Source: Prevotella sp.
GTDB lineage: Bacteria; Bacteroidota; Bacteroidia; Bacteroidales; Bacteroidaceae
NCBI GenBank assembly: GCA_017458225.1
Contig: JAFTFX010000016.1
Coordinates: 1 to 50,078 of the forward strand
Direction: 5' to 3'
DNA length: 50,078 nt
The notes under the pieces are model-generated. The model saw only the letters and a program-made list of their open reading frames with translations. It was not told where the DNA came from and did no database searches. This document shows positions 40,470 through 49,575 of the stretch, piece after piece (the stretch's first letter is position 1; every line of letters starts with the position of its first letter). Made by a program: the position numbers and the translations under genes.

Positions 40470-41909
40470 ATGCTTTTTAATTCATTTGAATACCTCCTTT
40501 TCCTTCCAATAGTCTTTACGCTCTACTGGCTGCTGAAGAACCACTACCGCTGGCAGAACGTGCTGATTCTCATTGCCAGCTATGTGTTCTATGGCTGGTG
40601 GGACTGGAAGTTCCTGCTGCTCATCGCCTTCTCCACAGGCCTGTCGTATGGCGGTGCCTTGCTCATTGAACACGAACGGGAGAAAGGCAAGCAGCGCGCG
40701 ACCTACTGGACCTGCACAGTCAGCATCGTGCTGAATCTGGCTGTGCTGTGCGTGTTCAAGTACTACAATTTCTTCGTCGACAACCTCATTGCCCTGTTCC
40801 CCTCGCTGTTTGGGGCCCATCGGTCGTCACTGCTCATCCATGTGGTGCTGCCCGTAGGCATCTCGTTCTACACCCTGCAGTCGGTGGCCTACGTCATAGA
40901 TGTCTACAAGCACAAGATACAAGCCACGAAAGATGCCGTAGCCTTCTTCTCGTTCGTCAGCTTCTTCCCACAGCTGGTGGCCGGCCCCATTGAGCGAGCC
41001 AACAACCTGCTGCCACAGTTCCTGCGGCCGCGCACCTTCGACTACGCCGTGGCCGTTGACGGATGCCGCCGCATTCTGTGGGGCCTGTTCAAGAAGCTGG
41101 TCATTGCTGACAACTGCGCCGTCTACGTGAACGAGGTGTGGCAAGACTTCGGTTCGCAAAGCACTGGCACGCTCCTGCTGTGCGCAGTCCTCTTTACGCT
41201 GCAGATATACGGCGACTTCTCGGGCTATAGCGACATTGCCATCGGCAGCGCCCGTCTGTTGGGCGTGAAGCTCATGGACAACTTCCGCATGCCGTTTTTC
41301 TCGCGCAACATGGCCGAGTTCTGGCGGCGCTGGCACATCTCGCTCAACAGCTGGTTCTCCGACTATGTCTACATCCCCCTGGGAGGCAGCCGCGAGGGAA
41401 AAGCCAAGCACCTGCGCAACATCTTCATTGTATTCCTGCTCTCAGGTCTGTGGCACGGTGCCAACTGGACATTTATTGTGTGGGGTCTGTTCCTGGCCCT
41501 CTGCTTCGTGCCTATCATTCTCGGTGGCAAGCCCAAGACCGACTGGCGTGTGTTGGAACAGCGCCGCTCACTAAGCACCTGGATGCACACGCTGCTCACG
41601 TTCATTCTGTTCACCATCAGTCTCATCATTTTCCGTGCCCCTGACATATCTACAGCATTCGAATATTTCCTATCAATAGGCCGCTGTTCATTGGGAGAAA
41701 TAGATTACTCTCCTCACCTTCTGAACCCCACGCTCATTGCCATTCTGTTCATGCTGGTCATGGAGTGGACCATGCGATTCCGTGCCCATCCGCTGGATCT
41801 GAGCGAGAAGTGTCCCACCGTGCTGCGTCTGGCCATCTACTATCTGCTCATCACCGCACTGGTGCTGTTCTCCGGACAATCACAAACATTCATCTATTTC
41901 CAGTTCTAA
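40470..41909 (+). CDS. MBOAT family O-acyltransferase (AlgI-like), copy 2
   Basis: A 479-residue multi-pass acyltransferase closely related to the copy at 34467. It has FYGWWDWKFLLLIAF, FYTLQSVAYVIDVYK, FFPQLVAGPIERANNLLPQF, FWRRWHISLNSWFSDYVYIP and the catalytic H329 in GLWHGANWT. Both copies start MLFNS and end FIYFQF. It is followed at once by an AlgJ-like gene, so this is a second O-acetylation module, perhaps for another sugar or position. Confidence 0.92.
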   Translation: MLFNSFEYLLFLPIVFTLYWLLKNHYRWQNVLILIASYVFYGWWDWKFLLLIAFSTGLSYGGALLIEHEREKGKQRATYWTCTVSIVLNLAVLCVFKYYNFFVDNLIALFPSLFGAHRSSLLIHVVLPVGISFYTLQSVAYVIDVYKHKIQATKDAVAFFSFVSFFPQLVAGPIERANNLLPQFLRPRTFDYAVAVDGCRRILWGLFKKLVIADNCAVYVNEVWQDFGSQSTGTLLLCAVLFTLQIYGDFSGYSDIAIGSARLLGVKLMDNFRMPFFSRNMAEFWRRWHISLNSWFSDYVYIPLGGSREGKAKHLRNIFIVFLLSGLWHGANWTFIVWGLFLALCFVPIILGGKPKTDWRVLEQRRSLSTWMHTLLTFILFTISLIIFRAPDISTAFEYFLSIGRCSLGEIDYSPHLLNPTLIAILFMLVMEWTMRFRAHPLDLSEKCPTVLRLAIYYLLITALVLFSGQSQTFIYFQF

Positions 41910-41910
41910 C

Positions 41911-43038
41911 ATGAATATGAAAAAGTTTATCATCCGATTCCTCCTGATATGCAGCCCGTTCGTTGTGCTCTATGCCTACCCCATGTTGCGCTATGCCCAT
42001 GGCGAGAGTTTCGGTGACCTAAGTCAGTTGGGCAGCTATTTCTTCCATAAAGACTACATATCCATGATGGCTTACGACCCGGGATTCAAACGCCATGTAG
42101 TCTTGGCAGAAGACATCACGAAGGAAGTGAACGACTCGGATGTGGTGGTGATTGGCGATTCCTTCACGCAGTTAGGCTATAACAACTTCATGGAATATCT
42201 ACAGGACGGCTGTCCCAACCGCACTATATACGGAGTCCACACTTACCGCTATGGCATGGAGTGGCACTATGCCCACCAGTCGCTTGAGGGTTCTGACAAA
42301 GTGCTGGACTTTCCAGGGAAAGCCGATGTCGTGCTATACCTTCTTCACCACGCCAAGCGGCTGCCTTCCACAATTGTCATCGAATCATCAGAGATGTGGC
42401 TCATGGAAAGCATCATCAAAGCAAATTTTGATGTGTGCGAAGATTCCTTGAAAGAATATGAAGGAGCGCCGTTGCTCCCTTCAGCCGAAAAATACGAGAT
42501 CTATACGCAGAAACTTGTACAGCTGGATGCACTGGAATGCCTGTTAGACGGCAGGGCGTTCCGTTTTGCACAAGACTGGGTCAAGCATAAGAGCGGCGTG
42601 TCGGAATGTCTGGTAAAGACATCGGCATTGTCGCAACCTATGTTCAACTGTAAGGGAAATGAGAGCACGCTATATTATCTGCCTTACATGCTGAATTGGT
42701 CAGAAACCGATATCGAGACCATGCGCTCAAGGATGGCACAGATTGTTGAAGAAGGTGACAAGCGAGGGGTAAACATCGTATATATGATACTGCCACTGAA
42801 AGAACATTTATACAAGGAATACATGCTCACAGCAGGCCCACAGGCAACCTATCTTTCCGACCATCTGACAGACCTTGCTGACAATCCTCACTACTTGCTC
42901 TGCTATCCTATCCTGAAAGACATGCTGGAGCGAGGCGAACAGGATGTTTTTCTGTGCAGTGATACCCACTGGTCGTACAAAGGTGCCCAAGCCTGCGCCG
43001 AAGCTCTACAGTCAAAGATAAAATCTGCAGAACAATGA
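41911..43038 (+). CDS. AlgX/AlgJ-like SGNH acetyltransferase partner, copy 2
   Basis: A 375-residue membrane-anchored periplasmic protein (one helix at about 4-22). The SGNH signature is clear: VVVIGDSFTQLG with S84, and the AlgJ/AlgX-type CSDTHWSYKGA with D351 and H353. A variable lid region lies between. It should transfer acetyl groups delivered by the MBOAT encoded just upstream. Its stop overlaps the next gene (ATGA). It is more like classic AlgJ than the partner of copy 1. Confidence 0.85.
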   Translation: MNMKKFIIRFLLICSPFVVLYAYPMLRYAHGESFGDLSQLGSYFFHKDYISMMAYDPGFKRHVVLAEDITKEVNDSDVVVIGDSFTQLGYNNFMEYLQDGCPNRTIYGVHTYRYGMEWHYAHQSLEGSDKVLDFPGKADVVLYLLHHAKRLPSTIVIESSEMWLMESIIKANFDVCEDSLKEYEGAPLLPSAEKYEIYTQKLVQLDALECLLDGRAFRFAQDWVKHKSGVSECLVKTSALSQPMFNCKGNESTLYYLPYMLNWSETDIETMRSRMAQIVEEGDKRGVNIVYMILPLKEHLYKEYMLTAGPQATYLSDHLTDLADNPHYLLCYPILKDMLERGEQDVFLCSDTHWSYKGAQACAEALQSKIKSAEQ

Positions 43039-44093
43039 CCCGACATTCCTATTCATTAGATGCTTTCCGCGTACTGGCCATCTTCGGTGTGTTTTTCTGC
43101 CATCTCAATTTCTATAATGGAGGGTTAGAAGAAGGGCTGACACTCCTTGACAGTGTTTTGGCCAACATCGGCGGTTTGGCTGCCCACTTCTTCATTGTGC
43201 TGTCGGCCTTCCTGGCCGCTTATTTCTATGACCGAGGCATGTCGAAAGGCTATTGGTCATACGTCAAGAAACGTATGCGCCGCCTGCTACCTGTCAATAT
43301 TGTGACATTGCCGTTCTATGTGGTTATAACAACTTATGTTGGCTTCTATGCATTGTCTTTTGGAAAGACCATCGTTGATGTACTCCTGTCAGCTCTTCTC
43401 TTGCAGGAACTGCTCAAGTTCTCTGCCCAGCTGTTCAACACACCGGCATGGACCATCTCAACACTTTTCATTCTGTATCTCATCACACCGGCGCTGATGT
43501 GGCTTATTCGGAAGCTCAAAAATCCCTGGGTGCTGGTGGCACTGGTCGTGGTGCTGACATGGAGCGACGTTGAATACCGTGAATGGCTCACTGCCGTGAA
43601 GCCCGACAACTGGTGGCTGAACTATGCATCGCCAGTCAACCGTATTCTGTCGTTCGTGCTCGGTCTGGCGCTGGGACATGCTGCACGGGTTATTGTCTGT
43701 CCGCAACAACTGCGCCGCTACACCACCTATATTGAGCTCGCCGTCTTCGGCATATTTTTCTACGGATGCACTATGATTCAGAAAGACTATGCCGTCTGTC
43801 ACTATGTCATCACCTACTCCACGCCGCTCATCATTGCGCTCTGCTTCATGGAGGGGGGGGTAATTACTCGCCTGATTTCCGCCTGCGGCATCAGCAAGGC
43901 ATCGCCCTATGTCTATGCCTTCTACATGTGCCATTTCTTCTTCATCTTGCTGGCTTATGCCGTCTGCAACCAGATGCTGGGCATTTGGGGACACCTGACG
44001 CTGGCACAGGGCTACGCAATGGCTGTTGCAACCTTCTTGGTGGCCTGCGGTGCCAGCGTGCTGCTGCACCACTTCGTAGAGAAACGTTTCTAA
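43035..44093 (+). CDS. Acyltransferase-3 family membrane protein
   Basis: A 352-residue OafA-like protein with about 10 membrane helices. SLDAFRVLAIFGVFFCHLNF at the N-terminus contains the family histidine; HFFIVLSAFLAAYF and the cytoplasmic RMRRLLPVNI follow. Family members O-acylate sugars of surface glycans. A run of eight G within codons about 273-276 (MEGGV) is a possible slippage site. The gene is coupled to the upstream AlgJ-like gene by a 4-base overlap. Confidence 0.88.
   Translation: MTRHSYSLDAFRVLAIFGVFFCHLNFYNGGLEEGLTLLDSVLANIGGLAAHFFIVLSAFLAAYFYDRGMSKGYWSYVKKRMRRLLPVNIVTLPFYVVITTYVGFYALSFGKTIVDVLLSALLLQELLKFSAQLFNTPAWTISTLFILYLITPALMWLIRKLKNPWVLVALVVVLTWSDVEYREWLTAVKPDNWWLNYASPVNRILSFVLGLALGHAARVIVCPQQLRRYTTYIELAVFGIFFYGCTMIQKDYAVCHYVITYSTPLIIALCFMEGGVITRLISACGISKASPYVYAFYMCHFFFILLAYAVCNQMLGIWGHLTLAQGYAMAVATFLVACGASVLLHHFVEKRF
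43853..43860 (+). repeat. G8 homopolymer inside the acyltransferase gene
   Basis: GA followed by eight G, encoding Met-Glu-Gly-Gly-Val. It is the longest G-run I noticed in a coding region of this window. Loss or gain of one G would truncate the last quarter of the protein. Confidence 0.8.
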
Positions 44094-44113
44094 AGACTTA
44101 AAAAACATTCATC

Positions 44114-45202
44114 ATGATATCACTCATCATCTGCACACGCCATCCCAACGACCTGGCCGAACTGCGCCGGAATGTGGATGAAACCATCGGAACAGCCTAT
44201 CAGTGGATTGTCATCGACAACAGCGAGAACCGCTATAGCCTGTGTGCCGCCTATAACGAGGGCGTGCGACAGGCTGAGGGCGAGCTGCTGTGCTTCATGC
44301 ACGACGATATTGTGTATCACACCCGCGACTGGGGCAAAAACGTGGAACGCCATTTCCAGTTGCCCGAGGTGGGCATGATTGGTGTGGCAGGGTCGCACAT
44401 CATACCGGCGGCAGGCGACTGGCGCGTGGGGTTCATTCCCTACCACGTGCTGCATTTCGTACAGCGCAACCACTCACTCATGCAGTATGACTCCTACTTT
44501 GCCGAAGAGGCCCGGCTTTGCGTCGACGGTCTGCTGACCGAGGTCGCTGTGCTCGATGGCGTATGGTTCTGTCTGCCAAAGCGTTTGTTCGACAGCGGAA
44601 CGGTGAGATTCGACGACCGGAACTTCACGTCGTTCCACATCTACGATACCGACATCAGCATGCAGGTGGTACAGACGGGCCGGAAGCTCTATGTGGTCGA
44701 CGATGTGCTGCTGGAGCACAACTCCAAGGGCGTTTTCAACGAGTCGTTCGTTGAAGCCCTGCAGACGTTCTTCCAAAAGTGGGAAGGGCGGTTGCCCGTG
44801 GTTCGCGGCATGGAGGTCGACACCGAACAGTTGAGCCGCGATGCCAAGCGCCACAGCGACGAGCTGGCTGAGCGCATCAGCAGCGACCACGACATGGTGA
44901 CGGTGATTAACTACTGGAAACAGGTGAACGCCGGGAACACCCCTGCGGCTCCCCTGACGCAGAGCCAGCAGGAACTGTCGTCGTTCACTGAATTTCTGTT
45001 CATGAAGAATCTGGTGAAATACTATCCTGACAAGCAAGCCTCGCGTGCCTATCTCATGAAGGAGCTGCACCGGCTGTCCCTCAGCCACCGTTGCCTGCTG
45101 CTGTGGAAATACTTCCTCTACCGCGTGCTCTGCCTGCCTTTCAAGCAGAAATCAATGAACATGGTCATTGCCAACGGCAATCCCACACCAGCCAAGAGAT
45201 AA
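44114..45202 (+). CDS. Glycosyltransferase (GT2-like, StrF-type domain)
   Basis: A 362-residue protein. The N-terminal domain (1-220) has SLIICTRHPNDLAELRRNVD, WIVIDNSENRYSLCAAYNEG and the DxD-like CFMHDDIVYHTRDWG (about 60-75), matching the Glyco_tranf_2_5/StrF-like family. The C-terminal 140 residues are helical and less conserved. The last 85 bases overlap, tail to tail, the convergent acyltransferase gene. Confidence 0.85.
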   Translation: MISLIICTRHPNDLAELRRNVDETIGTAYQWIVIDNSENRYSLCAAYNEGVRQAEGELLCFMHDDIVYHTRDWGKNVERHFQLPEVGMIGVAGSHIIPAAGDWRVGFIPYHVLHFVQRNHSLMQYDSYFAEEARLCVDGLLTEVAVLDGVWFCLPKRLFDSGTVRFDDRNFTSFHIYDTDISMQVVQTGRKLYVVDDVLLEHNSKGVFNESFVEALQTFFQKWEGRLPVVRGMEVDTEQLSRDAKRHSDELAERISSDHDMVTVINYWKQVNAGNTPAAPLTQSQQELSSFTEFLFMKNLVKYYPDKQASRAYLMKELHRLSLSHRCLLLWKYFLYRVLCLPFKQKSMNMVIANGNPTPAKR

Positions 45203-46167
45203 AGCAGCCACCATCCCTGCGTGGCATATTCAGCAATCACCGGGAACTCGCCTAACTGTGCTATCGGAAGATGATAGATCAGGATGATGACGAGGCTGAC
45301 CACCTTGAACGACAGCAGATGCCACGTGAGAATGGAAAGTGTGTGCTGACCCACAAACGAGAAGAAGCGCTGCACAGCGGCCGGCATGGCATAGCGCGTG
45401 AACAGCGAATAGAATGCCCACGTGCAAAGGATGGCCGTGAGCAGGTGTGGGAACAGCTGCCACCCTTCGTATTCGGTATAGTCGATGGCCAAGGGCCAGT
45501 ACTTGATGCCTACGAAGGTGAGCGCAATGGCGGCGATGACCGCCCACAGCGGAAATACAGGCATGCGCTTCTCCTTCATGGCATAGCCTGCAATGAACAG
45601 GAATGCCGCTGCAAAGGCGCGCGTGTTGATGTTCAGGAAGACAATGTGGAAGTTGGTCAGGTGGGTCACCGTCAGCAACACCAGCGAAGCCACCAGCGCA
45701 TACTCGCTTTTCTTTGATAGCCGGAGCGTAATCCACGCAATGATGGAACCGAAGAACAGGGCATTCAGAAACCAGTAGCCGCCCAGCAGCCAGTCGTTGC
45801 CACGCATCTGGCTCACCGCCAGCCAGCAGGTCCAGAGCGTGTCCTTCCAGTCGTAGGGCGTGGCTCCTTCGCCCAGGAATCCGTAGGTGGTGTCGTAGAT
45901 GTGCGTAGCAAAAAACAGAGGGCGCAACAGCACAAAGACGATGGTCCACTTCACGAATGGCACGTAGAGCCCCTTGGCTCGCTTCTTCAGAAACGTCAGT
46001 GGGTCGGCCAGATATTTCGCGTTGAAGCAATAGCCTGAAGCTATGAAGAACAAGGGCATGTGGAACATGGACAGGAAGCCGATGGCATAGGGAATGGAAC
46101 ACATGCTGTGTCCCAGCACCATCAACATGATGCCCAGCGCTTTGAGATAGGTGATACCTGAATTCAT
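45118..46167 (-). CDS. Acyltransferase-3 family membrane protein (minus strand)
   Basis: A 349-residue membrane acyltransferase: ITYLKALGIMLMVLGHSMCS with the family histidine, FHMPLFFIASGYCF, and a basic loop RAKGLYVPFVKW, then further helices to WWLLYLLAGVGLPLAMTMF. It probably acylates the same or a related glycan. It starts 8 bases after the GT2 gene upstream on the minus strand, so the two form a pair. Its 3' end overlaps the convergent glycosyltransferase gene by 85 bases, which still encodes its last membrane helix. Confidence 0.85.
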   Translation of the reverse strand: MNSGITYLKALGIMLMVLGHSMCSIPYAIGFLSMFHMPLFFIASGYCFNAKYLADPLTFLKKRAKGLYVPFVKWTIVFVLLRPLFFATHIYDTTYGFLGEGATPYDWKDTLWTCWLAVSQMRGNDWLLGGYWFLNALFFGSIIAWITLRLSKKSEYALVASLVLLTVTHLTNFHIVFLNINTRAFAAAFLFIAGYAMKEKRMPVFPLWAVIAAIALTFVGIKYWPLAIDYTEYEGWQLFPHLLTAILCTWAFYSLFTRYAMPAAVQRFFSFVGQHTLSILTWHLLSFKVVSLVIILIYHLPIAQLGEFPVIAEYATQGWWLLYLLAGVGLPLAMTMFIDFCLKGRQSTR

Positions 46168-46175
46168 CGTGATTT

Positions 46176-46979
46176 TTATCTGTCAAGCAGATGGATGATA
46201 CGGATGGCAGTGTGAATCAGTTTCTTGTATATTTTCTTTTTCTTGATCAGGTCGTCGGCTTCGAGTGCCAGTGGATGCATCTTCGTAAAGCGATCCATGA
46301 TGTGGAGCGTCTCCATCATGGCTGGTGGAATGGCATCGGTGTCCAGACGGTTCCGCTCGGCCCACAGGCGGTCGTCCATCACGCAGCTCATGCCGCCCAC
46401 CAGAAAACGGCACACGGTGACGGGCACATACTGGAAGGTGCAGCCCTTCAGGGCCAGCTCGATCCACTTGGCCCAGTCGGCATACAGGCGGTAGCTCTCG
46501 TCGTAGGGGCTCTGCTTCATGAGTGCGTTCTTGATGAACATGGCCTGATGGCAGATGTTGTCGCGACAGATGAAATAGAGCGAGAACGTGCGGGGTGCCT
46601 GGCGCAGCTCCTCGTTGCCGTCGGGGAACTGCAGCATCCAGTCGCCGTAGAGCACGTCGGCTTCACGGGGCTGGGAGAAGACTTGTTCGAGCACCGTGGG
46701 CGCATAGAACGTGTCGCCCGAGTTCATGAAGATCATGTAGTCGCCAGTGGCATGGGCAATGCCTTTGTTCTGGGCATTATACACGCCGCGGTCTTTCTCG
46801 CTGCACCAGTAGGCCATCAGGTCTTGATGGGCTTCGATGAAGGCGCGGTCGCCCTCGGTGCTGCCACCGTCGATGACCAGCCACTCCCAGTCGCGGAACG
46901 TCTGTTGCTGAATGCTCTGGCAGGTCTGCTTGAGGCCCTCCAGGTTGTTATAGTTGATGGTGATGATGGATACTTTCAT
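46176..46979 (-). CDS. Glycosyltransferase family 2 (minus strand)
   Basis: A 267-residue GT-A enzyme: VSIITINYNNLEGLKQTCQS, WLVIDGGSTEGD, SEKDRGVYNAQNKGIAHATG (about 80-99) and the DxD-like IFMNSGDTFYAP. This type often adds a hexose in O-antigen or capsule synthesis. It lies between the LpxL-like gene (26-base gap) and the acyltransferase-3 gene (8-base gap) in a minus-strand run. Confidence 0.9.
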   Translation of the reverse strand: MKVSIITINYNNLEGLKQTCQSIQQQTFRDWEWLVIDGGSTEGDRAFIEAHQDLMAYWCSEKDRGVYNAQNKGIAHATGDYMIFMNSGDTFYAPTVLEQVFSQPREADVLYGDWMLQFPDGNEELRQAPRTFSLYFICRDNICHQAMFIKNALMKQSPYDESYRLYADWAKWIELALKGCTFQYVPVTVCRFLVGGMSCVMDDRLWAERNRLDTDAIPPAMMETLHIMDRFTKMHPLALEADDLIKKKKIYKKLIHTAIRIIHLLDR

Positions 46980-47005
46980 GAGGTGTGATAAGGCTTGCGC
47001 AATGA

Positions 47006-48016
47006 TTATTCTTTAGTGGCCGGACGGCGGTCCCAATAGCTCTTCCAGCCCATGCGGACGGCATAGTCTTCCTGGCTCATTTTCTCGTAGACCTTGCCGT
47101 CTTTCTCGTAGAAGCGGATGTCGAACTCTTCCTTGGTGCGCGACCAGCGGTCGTGGCTCCACAGCCAGAAGGCGGGGTCGCGGCGGATGGTCTTCTCCAT
47201 CTCCTGCATGTAGCGCTCGGTCAGCTGGTAGTCGGCCACCGCGTCGGGATGGCGGTCAAGCAACTTGAACTCGCACTCATAGTAGCCGCGGCGAATGCGG
47301 CGCACGTCACCATAGAAATAGGCCTGTCCGGTGCGCTTGATGATGCGCTCGCTGCCGGTGAACATGGGGGTGTAGTGGTTCAGGAAGGGCATCCACAGAT
47401 GGATGTTGTGCCAGTTGGGCTTCTGGTCGGCAATATAGCCCACCACCACGGGCCGGCCCTGCTGGCGGTATTTCACTATGTCGCGCAGTGCACGCTCCAT
47501 GGGTATGCAGTCGCTGCCGAAGCGCTGGCGCAGCTGCAGGAAGAACTGGTTGGTCTCGGGGTTCTCAATGGGGTGGTAGAGCTCGGCACACACGCCTTTG
47601 TCCGACATGGCCAGCGGCAGCGTGCTCACCCACTCCCAGTTGCAGTAGTGGCCCAGCATGACGCCACACGACTGCCCTTCGGCCCAGCACTGCTCTATCT
47701 GCTCGGTGCCTTTGAACACCATGCGGCGGCGCATCTCGCTGCGGCTGATGGTGGCCATCTTGAAGGTCTCCACGATATAGTCGCAGAACCAGTGGTAGAA
47801 GCGCTGCTCCGTCTGCTTGATCTCGGCGGCGCTCTTCTCGGGGAAGGCGCTGGCCAGATTGTCCCTGACCACCTGGCGGCGATAGCGTATCAGGTAGTAC
47901 ACAATGACATACATCATATCGGAGAACATATAGTGAATGCGCAGCGGCAGCAGCGAGAGTACCTTCAACAGAGCGAAGCCTGCCTTCATCAGAGCGCTCA
48001 ATAGCCTTTTTTTCAT
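47006..48016 (-). CDS. Lysophospholipid / lipid A acyltransferase (LpxL-like)
   Basis: A 336-residue inner-membrane protein of the HtrB/LpxL family, which adds secondary acyl chains to lipid A. An N-terminal membrane segment (about 10-40) is followed by the catalytic HX4E motif HYCNWEW (about 122-128), ADQKPNWHNIHLWMPFL and the C-terminal FWLWSHDRWSRTKEEF. Bacteroidota homologues use the same HYxNWE form. A TAAATTTG -7 box lies upstream, so this gene probably heads the minus-strand run. Confidence 0.9.
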   Translation of the reverse strand: MKKRLLSALMKAGFALLKVLSLLPLRIHYMFSDMMYVIVYYLIRYRRQVVRDNLASAFPEKSAAEIKQTEQRFYHWFCDYIVETFKMATISRSEMRRRMVFKGTEQIEQCWAEGQSCGVMLGHYCNWEWVSTLPLAMSDKGVCAELYHPIENPETNQFFLQLRQRFGSDCIPMERALRDIVKYRQQGRPVVVGYIADQKPNWHNIHLWMPFLNHYTPMFTGSERIIKRTGQAYFYGDVRRIRRGYYECEFKLLDRHPDAVADYQLTERYMQEMEKTIRRDPAFWLWSHDRWSRTKEEFDIRFYEKDGKVYEKMSQEDYAVRMGWKSYWDRRPATKE

Positions 48017-48059
48017 ATCATCCTTTGTTCAAGAAAAGCGGATTTTTCCAATTCATTTG

Positions 48060-48067
48060 CAAATTTA
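48060..48067 (-). promoter_or_regulatory. -7 box for the LpxL-like gene
   Basis: Minus strand TAAATTTG, 43 bases before the ATG at 48016. Confidence 0.5.
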
Positions 48068-48126
48068 GACAAAATTTTTGAAAAACCGCGGCTTATTGAG
48101 AGTTTTTTTGAAAAACCACCGTGTGA

Positions 48127-49224
48127 TTATATGTATTTCTCGCCGTACTTCATGCCCACCTCGTTGACATACTTGCGGATGAGGGCCGACGAGTCTTCCT
48201 TCGGACAGATGAGGAGCACGTCGCCTTGCTCGGCCACAATGTAGCCGTCGAGACCGTTAATCACGCCGATGTGGCCCTTGGGCAGACAGACTATGTTGTT
48301 GCGGCAATTGTCCATCAGCACCTCCGATTCGAGCACCACGTTCTCGTCGTCGGTCTTCTGCAGATATTCGTACAGCGAGTGCCACGTGCCGATGTCGGCC
48401 CAGCCGAAGTCGCACTGCACCACATACACATTGTCCGACAGCTCCAGCGCGGCTTGGTCCATCGACAGGTTGGGATAGGCCGGGTAGTAGTTCTGCACGT
48501 ATTCGGCCTCTTCCTCCAGCGAGTAGTGGCCCTTCAGATTGGCCAGACGGTAGGGCATGTCGGGGATCACCTTCAGATACCACTGGCGCAGATGGCGCAC
48601 GTTGGTCATGAACATGCCGGTGTTCCACATGAACTCGCCGCTCTCCATGAACACCTTGGCAAACTCGCGCTCGGGCTTCTCGGTGAACGACTGCACCTTG
48701 TTGATGCCCTTGGCCAGCGTGGGCTCGCCTATCTGGATGTAGCCATAGCCGGGCTCAGGACGGGTGGGCTTGATGCCCATGGTCAGCATGATGTCGTTAT
48801 CAGTGACGAAGTCGAGCCCCTCTTGCACGCTCTGCAGGAACGAGGCCTCGTTCATCACCAGCTGGTCGGCAGGCACCACCAGGATGCGCGCATCGTCGCT
48901 CTCGCGGTGAATGCGTCGGCCGGCCCATGCCACGGCCGGTGCGGTGTTGCGGTTCACGGGCTCCGCCAGCACATGCTCCGACGGAACCTCGGGCAACTGC
49001 TGGCGCACGCGGCCCATATACTCTTTCGAGGTAGTAATATAAATATGGTCTACGGGCACTATCTTCCTAATGCGGTCGAACGTCTGCTGCAACATCGACC
49101 GCCCGGTGCCGAAGAAGTCCATGAACTGTTTGGGGCGTTCCAGCCGGCTCGACGGCCACAGACGGCGGCCCTTGCCACCAGCCAGAATCACACAATAGTT
49201 GTCTTGATTCAATGTTTCCATCAT
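48127..49224 (-). CDS. manC: Mannose-1-phosphate guanylyltransferase
   Basis: A 365-residue cytoplasmic enzyme making GDP-mannose from mannose 1-phosphate and GTP. The nucleotidyltransferase signature GGKGRRLWP...RPKQF lies at about 16-34; VVPADQLVMNE at about 120 holds the metal-binding acidic residue, and FTEKPEREFAKVF and FGWADIGTWHSLYEY follow. The short length indicates a single-function enzyme without an isomerase domain. It supplies mannose or mannose-derived sugars such as GDP-fucose to the glycan cluster. Start at 49224 or one codon later. Confidence 0.93.
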   Translation of the reverse strand: MMETLNQDNYCVILAGGKGRRLWPSSRLERPKQFMDFFGTGRSMLQQTFDRIRKIVPVDHIYITTSKEYMGRVRQQLPEVPSEHVLAEPVNRNTAPAVAWAGRRIHRESDDARILVVPADQLVMNEASFLQSVQEGLDFVTDNDIMLTMGIKPTRPEPGYGYIQIGEPTLAKGINKVQSFTEKPEREFAKVFMESGEFMWNTGMFMTNVRHLRQWYLKVIPDMPYRLANLKGHYSLEEEAEYVQNYYPAYPNLSMDQAALELSDNVYVVQCDFGWADIGTWHSLYEYLQKTDDENVVLESEVLMDNCRNNIVCLPKGHIGVINGLDGYIVAEQGDVLLICPKEDSSALIRKYVNEVGMKYGEKYI

Positions 49225-49349
49225 GTTAGATTATAGTTGTCTTATTACTATTAGATTTTTAGTTTCACGAAATAACGATGCTAAGATACGCAAAATCTGT
49301 GAACCATCCAAGTATTTTTAAGTTTTTTAGGAGAAACTTTTGTCATTTC

Positions 49350-49380
49350 TTTGTTGTTTCAAATTTTCTTCTTACCTTTG
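49350..49380 (+). promoter_or_regulatory. Complete promoter for tRNA-Leu
   Basis: TTTG (49350-49353), 19-base spacer, TACCTTTG (49373-49380), 15 bases before the mature tRNA. Confidence 0.7.
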
Positions 49381-49395
49381 CAACCGCTTTGAGAA

Positions 49396-49477
49396 GCCCA
49401 GATGGCGGAATCGGTAGACGCGCTGGTCTCAAACACCAGTGGGGCAACCCGTGCCGGTTCGACCCCGGCTCTGGGTA
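49396..49477 (+). tRNA. tRNA-Leu (anticodon CAA)
   Basis: A class II tRNA with acceptor GCCCAGA/TCTGGGT (first pair G-U), anticodon arm CTGGT-CTCAAAC-ACCAG giving CAA, a long variable arm around TGGGGCAACCCG, and T arm GCCGGTTCGACCCCGGC. The 3' CCA is not encoded (the next bases are CAA). Confidence 0.95.
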
Positions 49478-49491
49478 CAAGGCTTGAAAGC

Positions 49492-49527
49492 AATCCCCTG
49501 TAAGTCAAGGCTTACAGGGGATTTTTC
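49492..49527 (+). terminator. Terminator of the tRNA-Leu transcript
   Basis: ATCCCCTGTAAG, six-base loop, CTTACAGGGGAT, then TTTTT: a perfect 12-bp stem with a T-run. Confidence 0.9.
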
Positions 49528-49575
49528 GTTGACAGCCGTCCCCCCCCGTTCAGCGGCCCTCCGCCAGCAGTGCCG

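Noticed and set aside
49540-49547. C8 tract as a phase-variation switch
   Set aside because: It is intergenic, just after the tRNA-Leu terminator, and no coding sequence or promoter depends on it.
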